A DNA stretch of 64,000 bases, taken from assembly GCA_963277665.1 (NCBI GenBank), contig OY728157.1, positions 366,062,067-366,126,066 on the forward strand, written 5' to 3'. Each line of letters opens with the position of its first letter. The stretch's first letter is position 1. Under the pieces are notes generated by a model. It was not told the origin of the DNA. It worked only from the letters and a program-made list of their open reading frames with translations, and did no database searches. The stretch comes from Viscum album (lineage: Eukaryota > Streptophyta > Magnoliopsida > Santalales > Viscaceae). Shown piece by piece: positions 24,050-35,650 of the stretch. The translations under genes and the position numbers were made by a program.

Positions 24050-27000
24050 TATAAGTCCCCAAGCCCACTCTTCCGGACTTAGGGCTTAAAAATACTGTGT
24101 AATTTTTTTCTTATAAAATAAACTAAAAAATTAAACAACACTTTAAAAAATTAGGACCTTTTACCGGTCTAGGTTCTGGAGGATTAGATAAAACCTTACA
24201 TTTATCAGAGTAAAAATAAAAAATAAAACAACTGTCCACTACGCTTATGTGCACTCTTACTCCAAAAGAGATGACATCTACGATAATATCCTAAGATACC
24301 TGTCAAAAATAATTTTAAAATAAAAGGGTGAGATTTCAATTTCCCAGTAAATTTTTTTTAAAAATTTGATAAATCCCATAAATAATATTTATTTGATAAT
24401 ACATTCGAAAAAATTAATTAGAAATACATTTGTAAATTATCCTTTACAAAATAATATAATTCTTTGAAAAATAATTATACTTTTAAAATGCTTTTAAACT
24501 AATCTAGTGATTCTGTTGAAAATATTTTGCATGCTCTTAAAAGAAAAAAAATGCGGCCACTCAGAACTTTGAAGGCTATATTGGGCCTACCCACATGAGA
24601 GGTGGATTAACTATCCAATTCCCAATCATATTTACAATGTTTGAGTAATGGTTTCTATGAAACATTTTTTCTTAACTATCCTGATATATATATATATATA
24701 TATAATTTTCACTAGTGTTTCAGTTTTTAAAATATATTTACAATCATTCGGGATAAAAAACATGTTCAATTTTATTTTTATAATATATAAATACTAATCC
24801 TTCATTGAAAACTACATATTCGACTTGGTAAAATCAAATCACAAGTTTCCTGATGTTGCAAAATCACATGGAAGATAATTCAACATCCATGCACTTAACA
24901 TTTAATCCTTATTTCCATAAAAATCCATTTATTTAAAGTTGAATTGATAATGCATATAAGTATATGGAAAAAAATCATCAATGTATAGAGATAATCTTGC
25001 TTTTATATGTAATGCACATGATAAAATTATGACATTCTTAATTTATAAATTTATATGTGAATTAGTAATTTTTTAATAACTTATTTAAAACAATTATATA
25101 TTTAAACGTCATGAATTTACACACACACACATATAAAATATTAGATTACAATAATAAATTAAAATATAAAAACATGTTTGATTTTGAATTAAATGAGTAC
25201 GTAATTTTCTTCCTTATTAAAATTTCTTGAGAACATAAACTCAATTAGAGTCAAATTGAAAACCCAAATTTTTTATAAATTTGAGTAACACTTAACAATA
25301 TATATATATATATATATATCATAGTAATAATATTTGAAGAGATGGATTACCCACAAAAATAAAATTATAAATTATAAATTTAAAAGTAAATAAATGAAAA
25401 TCATTGTTTTTGAATAAGGTATAGATTTTAAGAAATAAGTAACTAAAAGTATCATTGCCTTATTTGAAATTAAATAGATTTTAAAGAACAAAAATTCCCT
25501 CAAAATAAAATTTGAACAAAGAATTCATTCATAGAACTAAATTTTTGAAAACCAAATATTTTCTCTAAAAACAAAAGTAATGTATGTATATACATGTCTT
25601 AAAACAAATATAATTTTATCAAGAAATTTAAGCTCTTAGCATTGGAAATGTAAAAAATAATTTTAAATAAATGATAAACCTTACCAAAATTAATTGAAAA
25701 CGACGAGTGTTTTTCCTATACTCCTCCCATTTTCATCCCCTCTTATTTTCTCAAATGCTAGGTGTGATACAAACTACTAAAGGTTGAGTAGTGATGTTGC
25801 TTCTTAAATAGACTTTCAGACAAAATTGCAAGGAAAGTTGGTATATGGATTTTAATTATATATGCATTTAGATTATTGAACAGTGTGATAATAAATCACC
25901 ATAAAGATCTCAAATGATTCAGAATTGGGGTAGAGGATTCAATGAACTAAACTCATCACAAACTTGTAACAGTCTTAAGAAAAAGACTCAAAATAGAATT
26001 GGCGCATAAAAGTAAATAGATTCAAACCAAAATTAAATGGATAAAATGAAAGAAACATAAAAAAATGCATAAAAATGACTGATGTTATCTAAAGAAAGAA
26101 ACATCAAACAATATGAAAAATAGAGAAATTAATTCACCAATATGAGATAATATTCGATTATAAAATAATGCTACTTATAGAAATAAGAAATCTGAAATAG
26201 GTGGATGTCCATATCGGAGAAAAAGATAACTTGAATGCAAATGATGATTATGAATTTTATATACCAATGAAAAATCCATAAATAATATCAAAAAATACAT
26301 TAACAAAACCTACTTGCAATTATGGACAGTGTGAGATAGATCTGCAAAATCTCGTTTGTTTACTTCAACCTAAAACATATAGGGTGTAAACAAACCATAA
26401 TCTCACTTCAAAAACTCCTTCGAAATCATCATCTAAACTCAATTATAGAACCAAACACCTTCTCAGCTTTGACTCCATAGCACCAGACATCTATTCTTGA
26501 TGAACACTATTTCACTATGACCCGGCGGAGGACTCCCACATGACAGCTCTGGCCATAGCCCAACCTTCCACAGTTGACTCTCCCTTCAACGCGGCTCAAT
26601 CTTCTTGGTCTCACCCTTGATTTGCGAAGAAGAAGACAAACCATATGGCTTGGCCTCGACCTGAAACATTGCTAGAACTCGATGAAAATGAGACACGCGG
26701 CTCTTCTTCATCTCTCGCAGGGACACCCCTGCATAACCCTACTACGACCTTATAAAACGCGGTTCATTCATTTCATTTTTTTATATATTTCATTTCACCA
26801 TTTTTTTCTTTTATATAATTAAATGTGTCATATTATATATATGTATAAGAAAATAAATCATACACATATTTTAATATCATATTATGTATTTAATATTATC
26901 ATAATTGTTTTTATTTATAGAAACATTATATTTATTATTATGAAATATGATGATTATTATTTCATTTATACCGATATATATATATATACCTTAACAGGTA

Positions 27001-27423
27001 AAATTTATTCTATGCATATTAAATCATTTCATTTTTAAATTTTTTTAATTTATAATCTTCTTAGTTAACATATCAATTAATTAAATAATTATTTTTAAGC
27101 ATATTAATGTCAATTAATGTTTGGTATTAATCTGTATAAATTCTGTTTTACCAAAATAATCATTTATTCAGTTAGAAATTAGTATCAAAAATATAAATAA
27201 AAACACATGTTTTATATTTTAATAACATTTATATCAAATTAATTGAAAAATAAAAATCTTATTTAAAATTTATTTTTTAAGAATTTTGTATTAATTATTT
27301 ATTAACTTATCTTATGTTAATTATTATTCTTTGATAACTAAAGTAATATCATTTCAATGTATTATAATTTAATTTAATCATATTTAATCTTAACATTAAA
27401 TTCAAAATTTATGGTATGTTATA
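24050..27423 (-). repeat. E3 5' LTR (3374 bp)
   Basis: Counterpart of 20377-23852. On the minus strand it starts TGTAACATAC, decayed to TATAACATAC (27423), and ends GGGGACTTATA (24050). Runs of TA at 24683-24704 and 25298-25319 and a short CA run at 25119-25131 differ from the partner LTR. Its outermost 197 bp are copied again at 27751-27947. Confidence 0.85.
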
Positions 27424-28220
27424 AGAGTTCCCAAAATTTAGGGTATGTTAGCCTCCCATATCATCTATGATGTACTGTTCAACCCCCATCGCTCTATTTT
27501 CTATGTCTATATAGTCTATAATATAGAGGACAACTATATTTGAGTGAATCTACCATATCATCCATAATTCAATAATGCATGCCTTCAAGGATGCACTAGA
27601 AACACCCTTGGGTGAAAAGAACATTAAATTTAGGAGCTTATCCACCTAATCAGTGAAATAGAGATTTTCCTACATCATCCTCCCATATCATCTATGATGT
27701 ACTGTTCAACCCCCATCTCTCTATTCAATAATGCATGCCTTCAAGGATACATTTATATCAAATTAATTGAAAAATCAAAATCTTATTTAAAATTTATTTT
27801 TTAAGAATTTTGTATTAATTATTTATTAACTTATCTTATGTTAATTCTTATTCTTTGATAACTAAAGTAATATCATTTCAATGTATTATAATTCTATTTA
27901 ATCATATTTAATCTTAACATTAAATTCAAAATTTATGGTATGTTATAAGAGTTCCCAACATTTCCCATGGGTATCAATATACATCATCCTCCCATATCAT
28001 CTATGATGTACTTTTCAACCCCCATCGCTCTATTTTCTATGTCTATATAGTCTATAATATAGAGGACAACTATATTTGAGTGAATCTACCATATCATCCA
28101 TAATTCAATAATTCATACCTTCAAGGATGCACTAGAAACAACCTTGGGTGCAAAGAACATTAAATTCATGAGCTTATCCACCTAATCAATGAAATAGCGA
28201 TTTTCCTACTTTAGCCTGAA
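27227..28220. repeat. 524-bp local duplication spanning the E3/E4 junction
   Basis: The segment starting at 27227 (last 197 bp of the E3 LTR, AGAGT, then E4 gag sequence) recurs at 27751 with few differences. The first unit also carries an extra partial copy (27680-27750) with an internal gap. Because the LTR end and target duplication are both copied, the event is younger than the E3 insertion. Two bases (AC) are shared at the junction (27225-27226 and 27749-27750), suggesting microhomology. Confidence 0.85.
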
Positions 28221-28620
28221 GAAGTTTGTTAATCATTGAATCCTGAATGTGTAAGGATGTGATTGTCTATTGAAAAATTATTCAAAATTATCCCAATTAA
28301 GGCCTCAATTCAGTTTAGCCTATACATTTAGGTCCCATCACTAACAGACATGATTCTATGGAATAAAAATTACTAGATTGACATTTAGCTATGTTGGGGT
28401 GTTGGTGAAATCAAATATATGATTTATCCTATTCAGAAACACATTATCTTTTTTTTGGTTCTTAATCATCTCAAATGATGGGTGGATTTTTCTTTTGGAA
28501 CTGAATATAATGATCCACTTGTCTTGGCACATCCCTTAAATTCCCTATTTCCAAAGCCTGAAAAACTTGAAAGATACTCTGAACTGGATTTTGTTTCACC
28601 TAGGGCTCATGAGAAACCAC
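27953..28620 (-). pseudogene. E4 gag N-terminal and capsid part
   Basis: Minus strand with stops gives FQKKNPPII near 28500 (the FxxxxPPxFxG start of the gag core) and, at 28270-28130, a capsid motif: SHPYTFRIQ, a decayed LK*ENRYFID*VDKLMNLMFFAPKVV, matching the usual F-P...R...F..LKQGxxSVxEYxxKF..L.RFAP. It joins the zinc-knuckle part at 20371 once E3 is discounted. Placement upstream of protease and RT supports it. Confidence 0.6.
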
Positions 28621-29734
28621 ATTCTCCATATTTTCTTCCTATTGGTTTTTACTATGACTACTGAGTGTCATTTTCTATATAGATACAAATTCCATAATTC
28701 TCACTCTCTATCAATTTCAGTCTTAACATTTCAAATTCTACCACATCATTCTATCACACCAATGCATTCCAAAATCACCCATTACCATGTTCGACAACTT
28801 TTTTGAAAAATTTCAACTTGATTTTTAAAAATAGAACTATTTAAGACCACCAAAACCGTGCCTTTTTTCAAAATATTTCATTTGAAAATAATTTCAACAT
28901 TTTTCAAAAAATATTTCACATTTCATCAGATCATATATCATTACGAAAAATAAAATATGCACTCATAGTGGGAAGTCATTACTTTAATTCATGTCATGCT
29001 CATCTCATTGGATAAACCCAGGAAAATGAGATTCTGATTCCTATAAGTGTCTCTGAAAGACTTATGTACACAAATCCCTAGTAATTTGATGTTCAGTATA
29101 AAAATTTTAAATACATGTTTTTATTCTCTATATTTCACATCTTGATAATTCTACTTCTTTTTATGATCCCAACTCAATGAATAGAGAAGAATGAATTCAA
29201 CTCCAAGATGAACAACCAATAACAAGTCAAAGAACACTTTTTACATAAAGATATTTAAAAGGGACAAATTTATAACACTTGTAACATACCACCACTTATC
29301 ATTGTCTTTAGAAGGCTTTGGGAGGTTATTTTCCCGTATGTGATATCCCAAAGATGCCAAATGATGGAAATAAATGTCGAGGGCTTCATTTATAATTTGA
29401 CGGAATATTTTCCATTTTAAGATATAAAACCAACCAACAAACTATAACCATATAAAACAATACAGGATGTATCATAAAAATGAATTCAACTCAAACATTT
29501 CTTATATATCAAACCAACCATAGAGTACCACAACCGAAGACAAGCTAACATCAAAGTAAACAAAAGAGGACAAGATAATAAAACACAAAGACAAGAACAT
29601 GAATCCAAAGATCCCCATTCTCTAAGATCCACCTCCATCAAACATCCCATGTATCAATAATTGGTACTAAAGATGCGTGATAATTTACCTTTTACCATAT
29701 CCTGATAGATGATATCTGCAAAAGCACCAAAATG
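28621..29734 (-). other. E4 leader and possible LTR 3' part, unresolved
   Basis: About 1.1 kb between gag and the recognisable LTR. No primer site with the TGGTATCA motif was found, so the LTR end cannot be placed. Two overlapping plus-strand frames (28482-28664, 28567-28806) show no known family and are probably chance. Confidence 0.45.
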
Positions 29735-31281
29735 CCAAAGTAGGGGAGAGTACTAAAACTCAGAAGGTTTTCCCAATGACTTCTCTACTCATGACACTAG
29801 GATAGAACATGTTATCCCATATATATAAAACAATTTATATAAAAAATTTCTAAAATAGTTTATATCAAAATATAAACAAAATCCATAGGAAATAATTTTC
29901 CAAGTAAAACACCAAAACAATTTTTTAAATCATTTAACATTCTATTTTGGTATACTCATTACATGGTTCACAACACACCCACACATGTGTGTTTGTTTGA
30001 TCGTTCCATAATCATGAGTGTTCTCTCATCCAATCACCTGGTGTCCAACTAAAACACACCCTAATCCAAAATCATATACCATGTATTGTACTGGTACACA
30101 TCCCTTATTTAGGTGTACGTCAAACATGAACTCACACATTAACATTTTATGCCAAAACCATTTCAACCAAACCATCTCAATCTATTTCTATAAAAAATTC
30201 TTTTTTATTTAAAAATTATATAAAAACCCATTTTAAAATTCCATATAATTCTTATTTTAAAATAAAGATTTTAAAATCAAGAAACCAATGCACTTTGCAC
30301 AACTAATTATGATGATTCCACACTTTCTCCAAAAACTATAAATCATCACTAAAGAGGATTTATAACATGATTTCACAAAAACGGCACAATTAAAATCACA
30401 TAATTAAAAAGACATGAAATTAATCCTTCTAGTTCTAAATATAGGAGTTGAGAGTGAATCCACCAACCTTGAGAGTTTTGGAGAAAACAATAAACTACAT
30501 GAAAAAAATCACAAAACCGGGTTGAATCACCACGAACTCGCCTTATATCTCTTCTCCTATCATAAAATAAAACAAATATAATCATATTTGGAATCCACCA
30601 CCTTAGATCTACCCACAATGGGTTTAGATCTAAGATTCAGAGAGGGAGGGTTAATCAGATATAAGAAACTCGTCAAGAACGATAAAGAACAAAGCCTTAC
30701 CACAAGAATACAACTTCAAATCGCCAAGGGAAGCCTTTAGATCACCTTTGGAATGATGGTATAACCTTCTTTGACATTTGGGAAGATAGAATATTGAGTT
30801 AGGACTACATATAAAGAAATATTTGTGAGTTATTGAGTAACTCAAGTGAGATCCACAATTTTAGGATCTCACTTTTAACTCATGCATGGTTAGTCACACA
30901 GTTTGAAAAACCATGCGCTATGAGTGTGTTAGCCACTACCTCAAGGGTTAAACCTTGAACAGTTGTCTTGCATGGTTTCCAAGCATTGATCCATCCATAA
31001 CAAATCCCACTATCCAACATAGCACAATTTCACCTAGGATATCAAATAGTTTGGAAAAATTGTGCACAATCCATGTGCCTTCCCCTTTCTTCTATCTCAT
31101 TATGCACAGTTTCTTTCCGGTGTTTCATGATATTCCAAAAATCCTGCACCAACCATGAACCTATATAAAATCCAAAAAACATTCCAAAAGTTCTCCAAAC
31201 TCTCCCATACTTAACCCCAAAACGTTATATACATAAAATACATAAAAGAAGGGTTAATTACCTCAAACTGAGGGTGATACA
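29735..31281 (-). repeat. E4 5' LTR (low end unresolved)
   Basis: 30000-31281 aligns with 15640-16928; both end at the high side in GAGGGTGAT, on the minus strand TGTATCACCC, a normal LTR start. Below 30000 it contains GAGTACTAAAACTC (29745-29763), the counterpart of a TGAGC...GCTCA hairpin near the LTR 3' end in E1 and E2. Its start abuts the E6 LTR, which is truncated at exactly this point, so E4 inserted into E6. Confidence 0.72.
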
Positions 31282-33017
31282 TATAAAATATATATCATAA
31301 TATCATTCTTACATCCTAAATATTTTTAATAAAAGTCTTATTCATATCCCATGGAAAAAATATGAATAAAATGGTGATCTTGGATGCTCAGTAGGGTTAC
31401 ATATGGTGGAATCTATAATGATTAAATAAGGAATAATCAATATGGAAAGGTTAATAACTGAAAACAAATTCTATTTCATCAATAACATGAGCACAAAATG
31501 AATCCATAGATAATATCAATGTTGTATTCTCATGGATAATAATAAATGAAATCTCAATGAATTAAATTCTTTATATTGGATGCAATTATCTCAAACATCA
31601 TAATATATATATCATTCATTCCTTGTTTTAATACAGTTTAAAACATTGGGTATGTAAACACCAAAAACCGATTTAATGTTTGATTACTAATTTTTATCAT
31701 TAGAACTACCGATTTATCAAGGGGCTATATAATTCTGGGACACACCCATCACTACTAGTCCAATGCATTCCTGATAAATCAAATGATATATTTAATTCCT
31801 GAAAAATGTGACTTATAAATAAATATCCATATTGATTGAATAATATATATTTATCAATAATTCCTCAATAAGTCAAATAAATTAAAATTAAAAAACGACA
31901 TGTTTAAATGATATAAGTTTTATGAAATAATCATTTAAATTGTACAAATAATATGGATATTTAAGAGAATGTCAATATCCAATGGTCAAAATAAGTGAAT
32001 GTTTCGAAGGATGGTATCATTATAACATATCCTTATCAGTGAATAGTTTAAATAAAGGGCTATTGTAATTTACAAATAGAAATACCATTAAAATATTTAT
32101 AAAACATTATTGATTAAAATAACTTTTTAATTTTTTTAAAATCACTTATATAAAAAAAGCTGGGTAATTATAAAATAGAACATTTTCATTGTAAATAACA
32201 TTGTAAACATGTAATGGAAGCTTCAAAGATAATATTAATCATAAAAATGAGAAAATGTGCTCATTTTTTATAAGTTAAAAAAAATTCTTCTACACTTTTT
32301 TCAAAATAGTTACAAAGGAGCTTGTTTGGAAAATGAAAGAATATACCTTTAAAATCATTTTGTAAAAAGTTATACATGTGTAAAAATGTATTTTTTTAAT
32401 TCATTGTATAATTGTAAAAAAACTGAATTTTTTTCGATAAAATATGTATATGGACTAAATATATATCTGTTAAAAATATAAATAGTTTTTCTTTAAAACA
32501 TTTCATTGCATGATTCTAGTTCATAAGAGAGGAAAAGATATAAGAAAATATGGAAAATATTTTAAAAGTAAACTTGAAATGAAATTTAATAATTATGAAT
32601 AAATAAATATTAATTATAATTACCTTAAATGGGTATTATATACTCCACATCAAAATAAACATATGTATAATACCAAATATATCTCAATGAAGTGTAAATT
32701 GAGATGAAATTACATACCTCAGGTCAAACTTGTCATGTAGGTTATCTAACCTCCTATATAATAAATTTAAAATTTATTATAATAACATATAATAACATAT
32801 AATAACTATATTATTATATATTATATCATATATGATCCATTTATAACATTTTATCACCAATTTTTTAATAATAATTTATTATTATCATTATTTTGGGTGT
32901 AAACTGCTTTATTTTTCATGTATGTTTCGATTGAGTAGTTCTGGTCCTTGTCCTTTATTATGGTTCCATCATTTCTAGAATTTTCTTAATGGAATTAATA
33001 TAATATATATTAAATAC

Positions 33018-33043
33018 ATATATATATATATATATATATATAT
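33018..33043. repeat. (TA)n microsatellite
   Basis: A 26-base TA run just before the first hairpin module of E6. Confidence 0.9.
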
Positions 33044-33069
33044 CTATATTCATCCATTAAAGATATTCA

Positions 33070-33510
33070 ATGAAAATTGAACTACACCATTCATGGAGAT
33101 AGTAGACCATACATAGGCATGAATGCTGTTTTCCATTTTTGATAACTGGACCAAATGAAAGGTGAATAATAATTAATATTGAATGAATCATTATTATATC
33201 ATATATATCATATATAATCATTAAATATATCTTTATTACCATATATGTAAAACAGACATGAAAAACAGATCACATCGATTCGTGGAGGTGGTAGTCCACA
33301 TGTACGCACCATCAACGTTATAGTTTTCCAATGTATTTTAGTGTAAGAAGGTAAATATGATATTATAGTTACATAATAATATTTATTTCCTAAATATTAT
33401 ATATATTCATTATATATATATTTATAACTATCCAAGAAAAGTGGTGATGAGAAATGAATTACACCACTATGTGGAGACAGTAATCTGTATGTACGCACGA
33501 GAAATATTTT
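33070..33510 (-). promoter_or_regulatory. Three tandem hairpin modules of the E6 LTR
   Basis: 22-nt inserts begin at 33096, 33285 and 33474 (exactly 189 bp apart). The first has a perfect outer stem CATTCATG/CATGAATG (33088-33095, 33118-33125). In sense orientation the inner stems are ATGG/CTAT, GTGG/CCAC and ACAG/CTGT: different bases, still paired (one G-T wobble). Each insert begins with C and ends CTC. The third has a distal stem GAGAAA/TTTCTC. Confidence 0.75.
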
Positions 33511-35645
33511 CTCTTCTAATAGGATGAAAAAGAGATTGAAAATGGTTGTAAAATAATTATAGTAACATATAATTATATTTATTATACTTTATTTGTTATC
33601 TTAATATTGTTACAACACTTTAAGATTAAGAAAAGAATAAATAAACTTGAAGGCCTCTATAAAGAATATTACATCTTCTTCGGTAGAAGTCCTCTAGACC
33701 ACTCATTATGGGACCTAGGGTAAATATATTTGAAACAAAATAAACTCAAGAACATGGGGAATGATTTTAATAATATTAATTTTTTTTGTATTGGTTGAGC
33801 TTTATCGCTCAATATGGTGTAATGTGAAGGAATGATTTTCCTTTTATAATTGAGGCGAGGGACACTTTTGGAATTTCATAGAAAAATAAAAACATAATAA
33901 GAAAATTAAAGATAAAAATGACAAAAATTGTAATTAATTAAAATAAAAAGTGTATAGGGTTTAAATAATATGATTCAATTAAATTTAGACATGTTTTTAT
34001 ATCATTTCTATCCTTATCTTTTTTATTAACCCCTTGGTACACTATTTTTGACATTAACCGTAGTAACCACTATATTAATCACAAAGTGTTAATAATGTTA
34101 TTATAAATGTCAAAGTGACTCATAAATGGGCCATGTATAATTTTTTCCACCATATTATATTAAAATGACCTAATATAATATTCTTATGAATTTTGAAAAA
34201 TATTAAAAATTATTATTTTGATCAAATATCATTAATGTCAATGTTGACGCTACTCAGTCAATTTGACTTTAAATACATAAATTTAATTTTTAATTAGTAT
34301 ATTATAATTTAAAAATACCATAAAATGTTTTATATATCTAAAAAATTATTTGTACAGATTATATCATTCAATTTAAATCAATATTAATATTTTTAATATC
34401 ATTTATTTTATTTTTATGTTAATTAAATAAATACTATATTAGTGTTTCAAAAAAAATTAAGGTAATTATATAATTTCAGAAAATTATAAATATATTTATA
34501 TCATGAAAATAATTTCATTAATCTCGAAATATTTCTTTATTTTAGTTAATATCTTAATTTTTTTCTTTATGTGGACACATAATAGATATTTAAAACATAG
34601 AGAGTGATATTGTTTTTAACTTTCTTCGATTTAAAAATTATAAGAGTAAATTTCAGGGAACATTGTCCATTAAACAAGTCCATTTATTAGATAACGTTTT
34701 AAGGGTAAAATTATATTCATCAAATAATAATTAATATGAAAAATTGTGTCTTTATCACATAGTTTTAACCTAGATTAACAGAATTTACCCTTTACTAAGG
34801 TGATAGATTTTACCATGGATTCAATTCACGCTGACAAAAAATAAAAGAGGAATATTAAAAAAAATAGGAAATACTAATTATAAAATATTTAATCCATTTT
34901 ATGATATTAAATACCAATAAGTGGCATAAATTATTTTCAAAATATGTATGTAGAACTCAACACAAAATAACTTTTTAGAAAAATGTAGTTTTTAATTATA
35001 AATGGAATTTATTCATATCCCATGCATATTAAAAGTATTATATGAATGTTAAAATATTAGATTGTATATATAATATATAAATTTTATTAAAACAATTTAG
35101 TAGTAATTATAAATTTAATATATTAATATGAAAACATATTATGCACATAAAAATAGTTTTTCAGAAAAATGACATTTTATTTATAAAAATGTTTTCACAC
35201 CAAAATAAAACATAAAAATAATTCCAATGAACTTAATAGAATTATTAAAAATATAATATAAATACTTTTACATTATAAACATTTTAAAATATAAAGTTGA
35301 TTTTCAAATTGTTGAAACAAAAATACAGTTTCCAATAAAAATCAATATTTTTTTACAATTCACTGGAAAATAATTTTATTAGATAAATATAAAAATTTAA
35401 ACATAATTATTTTTGTATATGATGACTTAAAAAATGATATTATTTTAAATAAATAAAATTTATATATGTTCCATAAATTAATTATAATATTTTCTCATAA
35501 AAAGAATTTAAAATCATTTTTTAAGAAAACTTATTTCTTAAACATAATATAACATTACTAAACATTAAGTACCAATTAACTAAGAATTAATCATTTATTT
35601 TTTATTTTTTAGGTCACATATCTCTATATATTTTCAAATTAGGTT

Positions 35646-35650
35646 AATAC
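35646..35650. other. Target-site duplication of E2, left (AATAC)
   Basis: AATAC before the E2 low end; AATAG follows the high end at 48265-48269. One mismatch is consistent with the age implied by the LTR divergence. Confidence 0.8.

Larger units (their letters stand above)
20377..27423 (-). mobile_element. E3: complete LTR element with almost no interior
   Basis: Two long LTRs (20377-23852 and 24050-27423) flank only 197 bp, and the whole is flanked by a perfect 5-bp target duplication AGAGT. The PBS is decayed (9 of 12 matches) but keeps the 2-nt spacer. The LTR pair is clearly more diverged than in E1 or E2, so this is an old insertion, yet younger than E4, whose gag it splits. With 197 bp inside it codes for nothing; it was either a non-autonomous element or lost its interior by deletion. 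Confidence 0.85.
31282..35650 (-). repeat. E6 LTR, larger part (split by E2)
   Basis: It is homologous to the E2 LTR along its length: GATGCTCAGTAGGG (31388) against GATGCTCAGTAAGGG; 32205-32340 against 36650-36780; 34700-34810 against 38740-38850. Divergence is high. It holds three hairpin modules spaced exactly 189 bp. The low end is cut by the E4 LTR, about 170 bp short of the expected LTR end; the high end is interrupted at the E2 target site and resumes at 48265. It is a minus-oriented, old LTR. Confidence 0.75.

Noticed and set aside
27227..28220. CRISPR-like array
   Set aside because: The repeats are two long duplicated units, not short repeats with unique spacers, in plant nuclear DNA.
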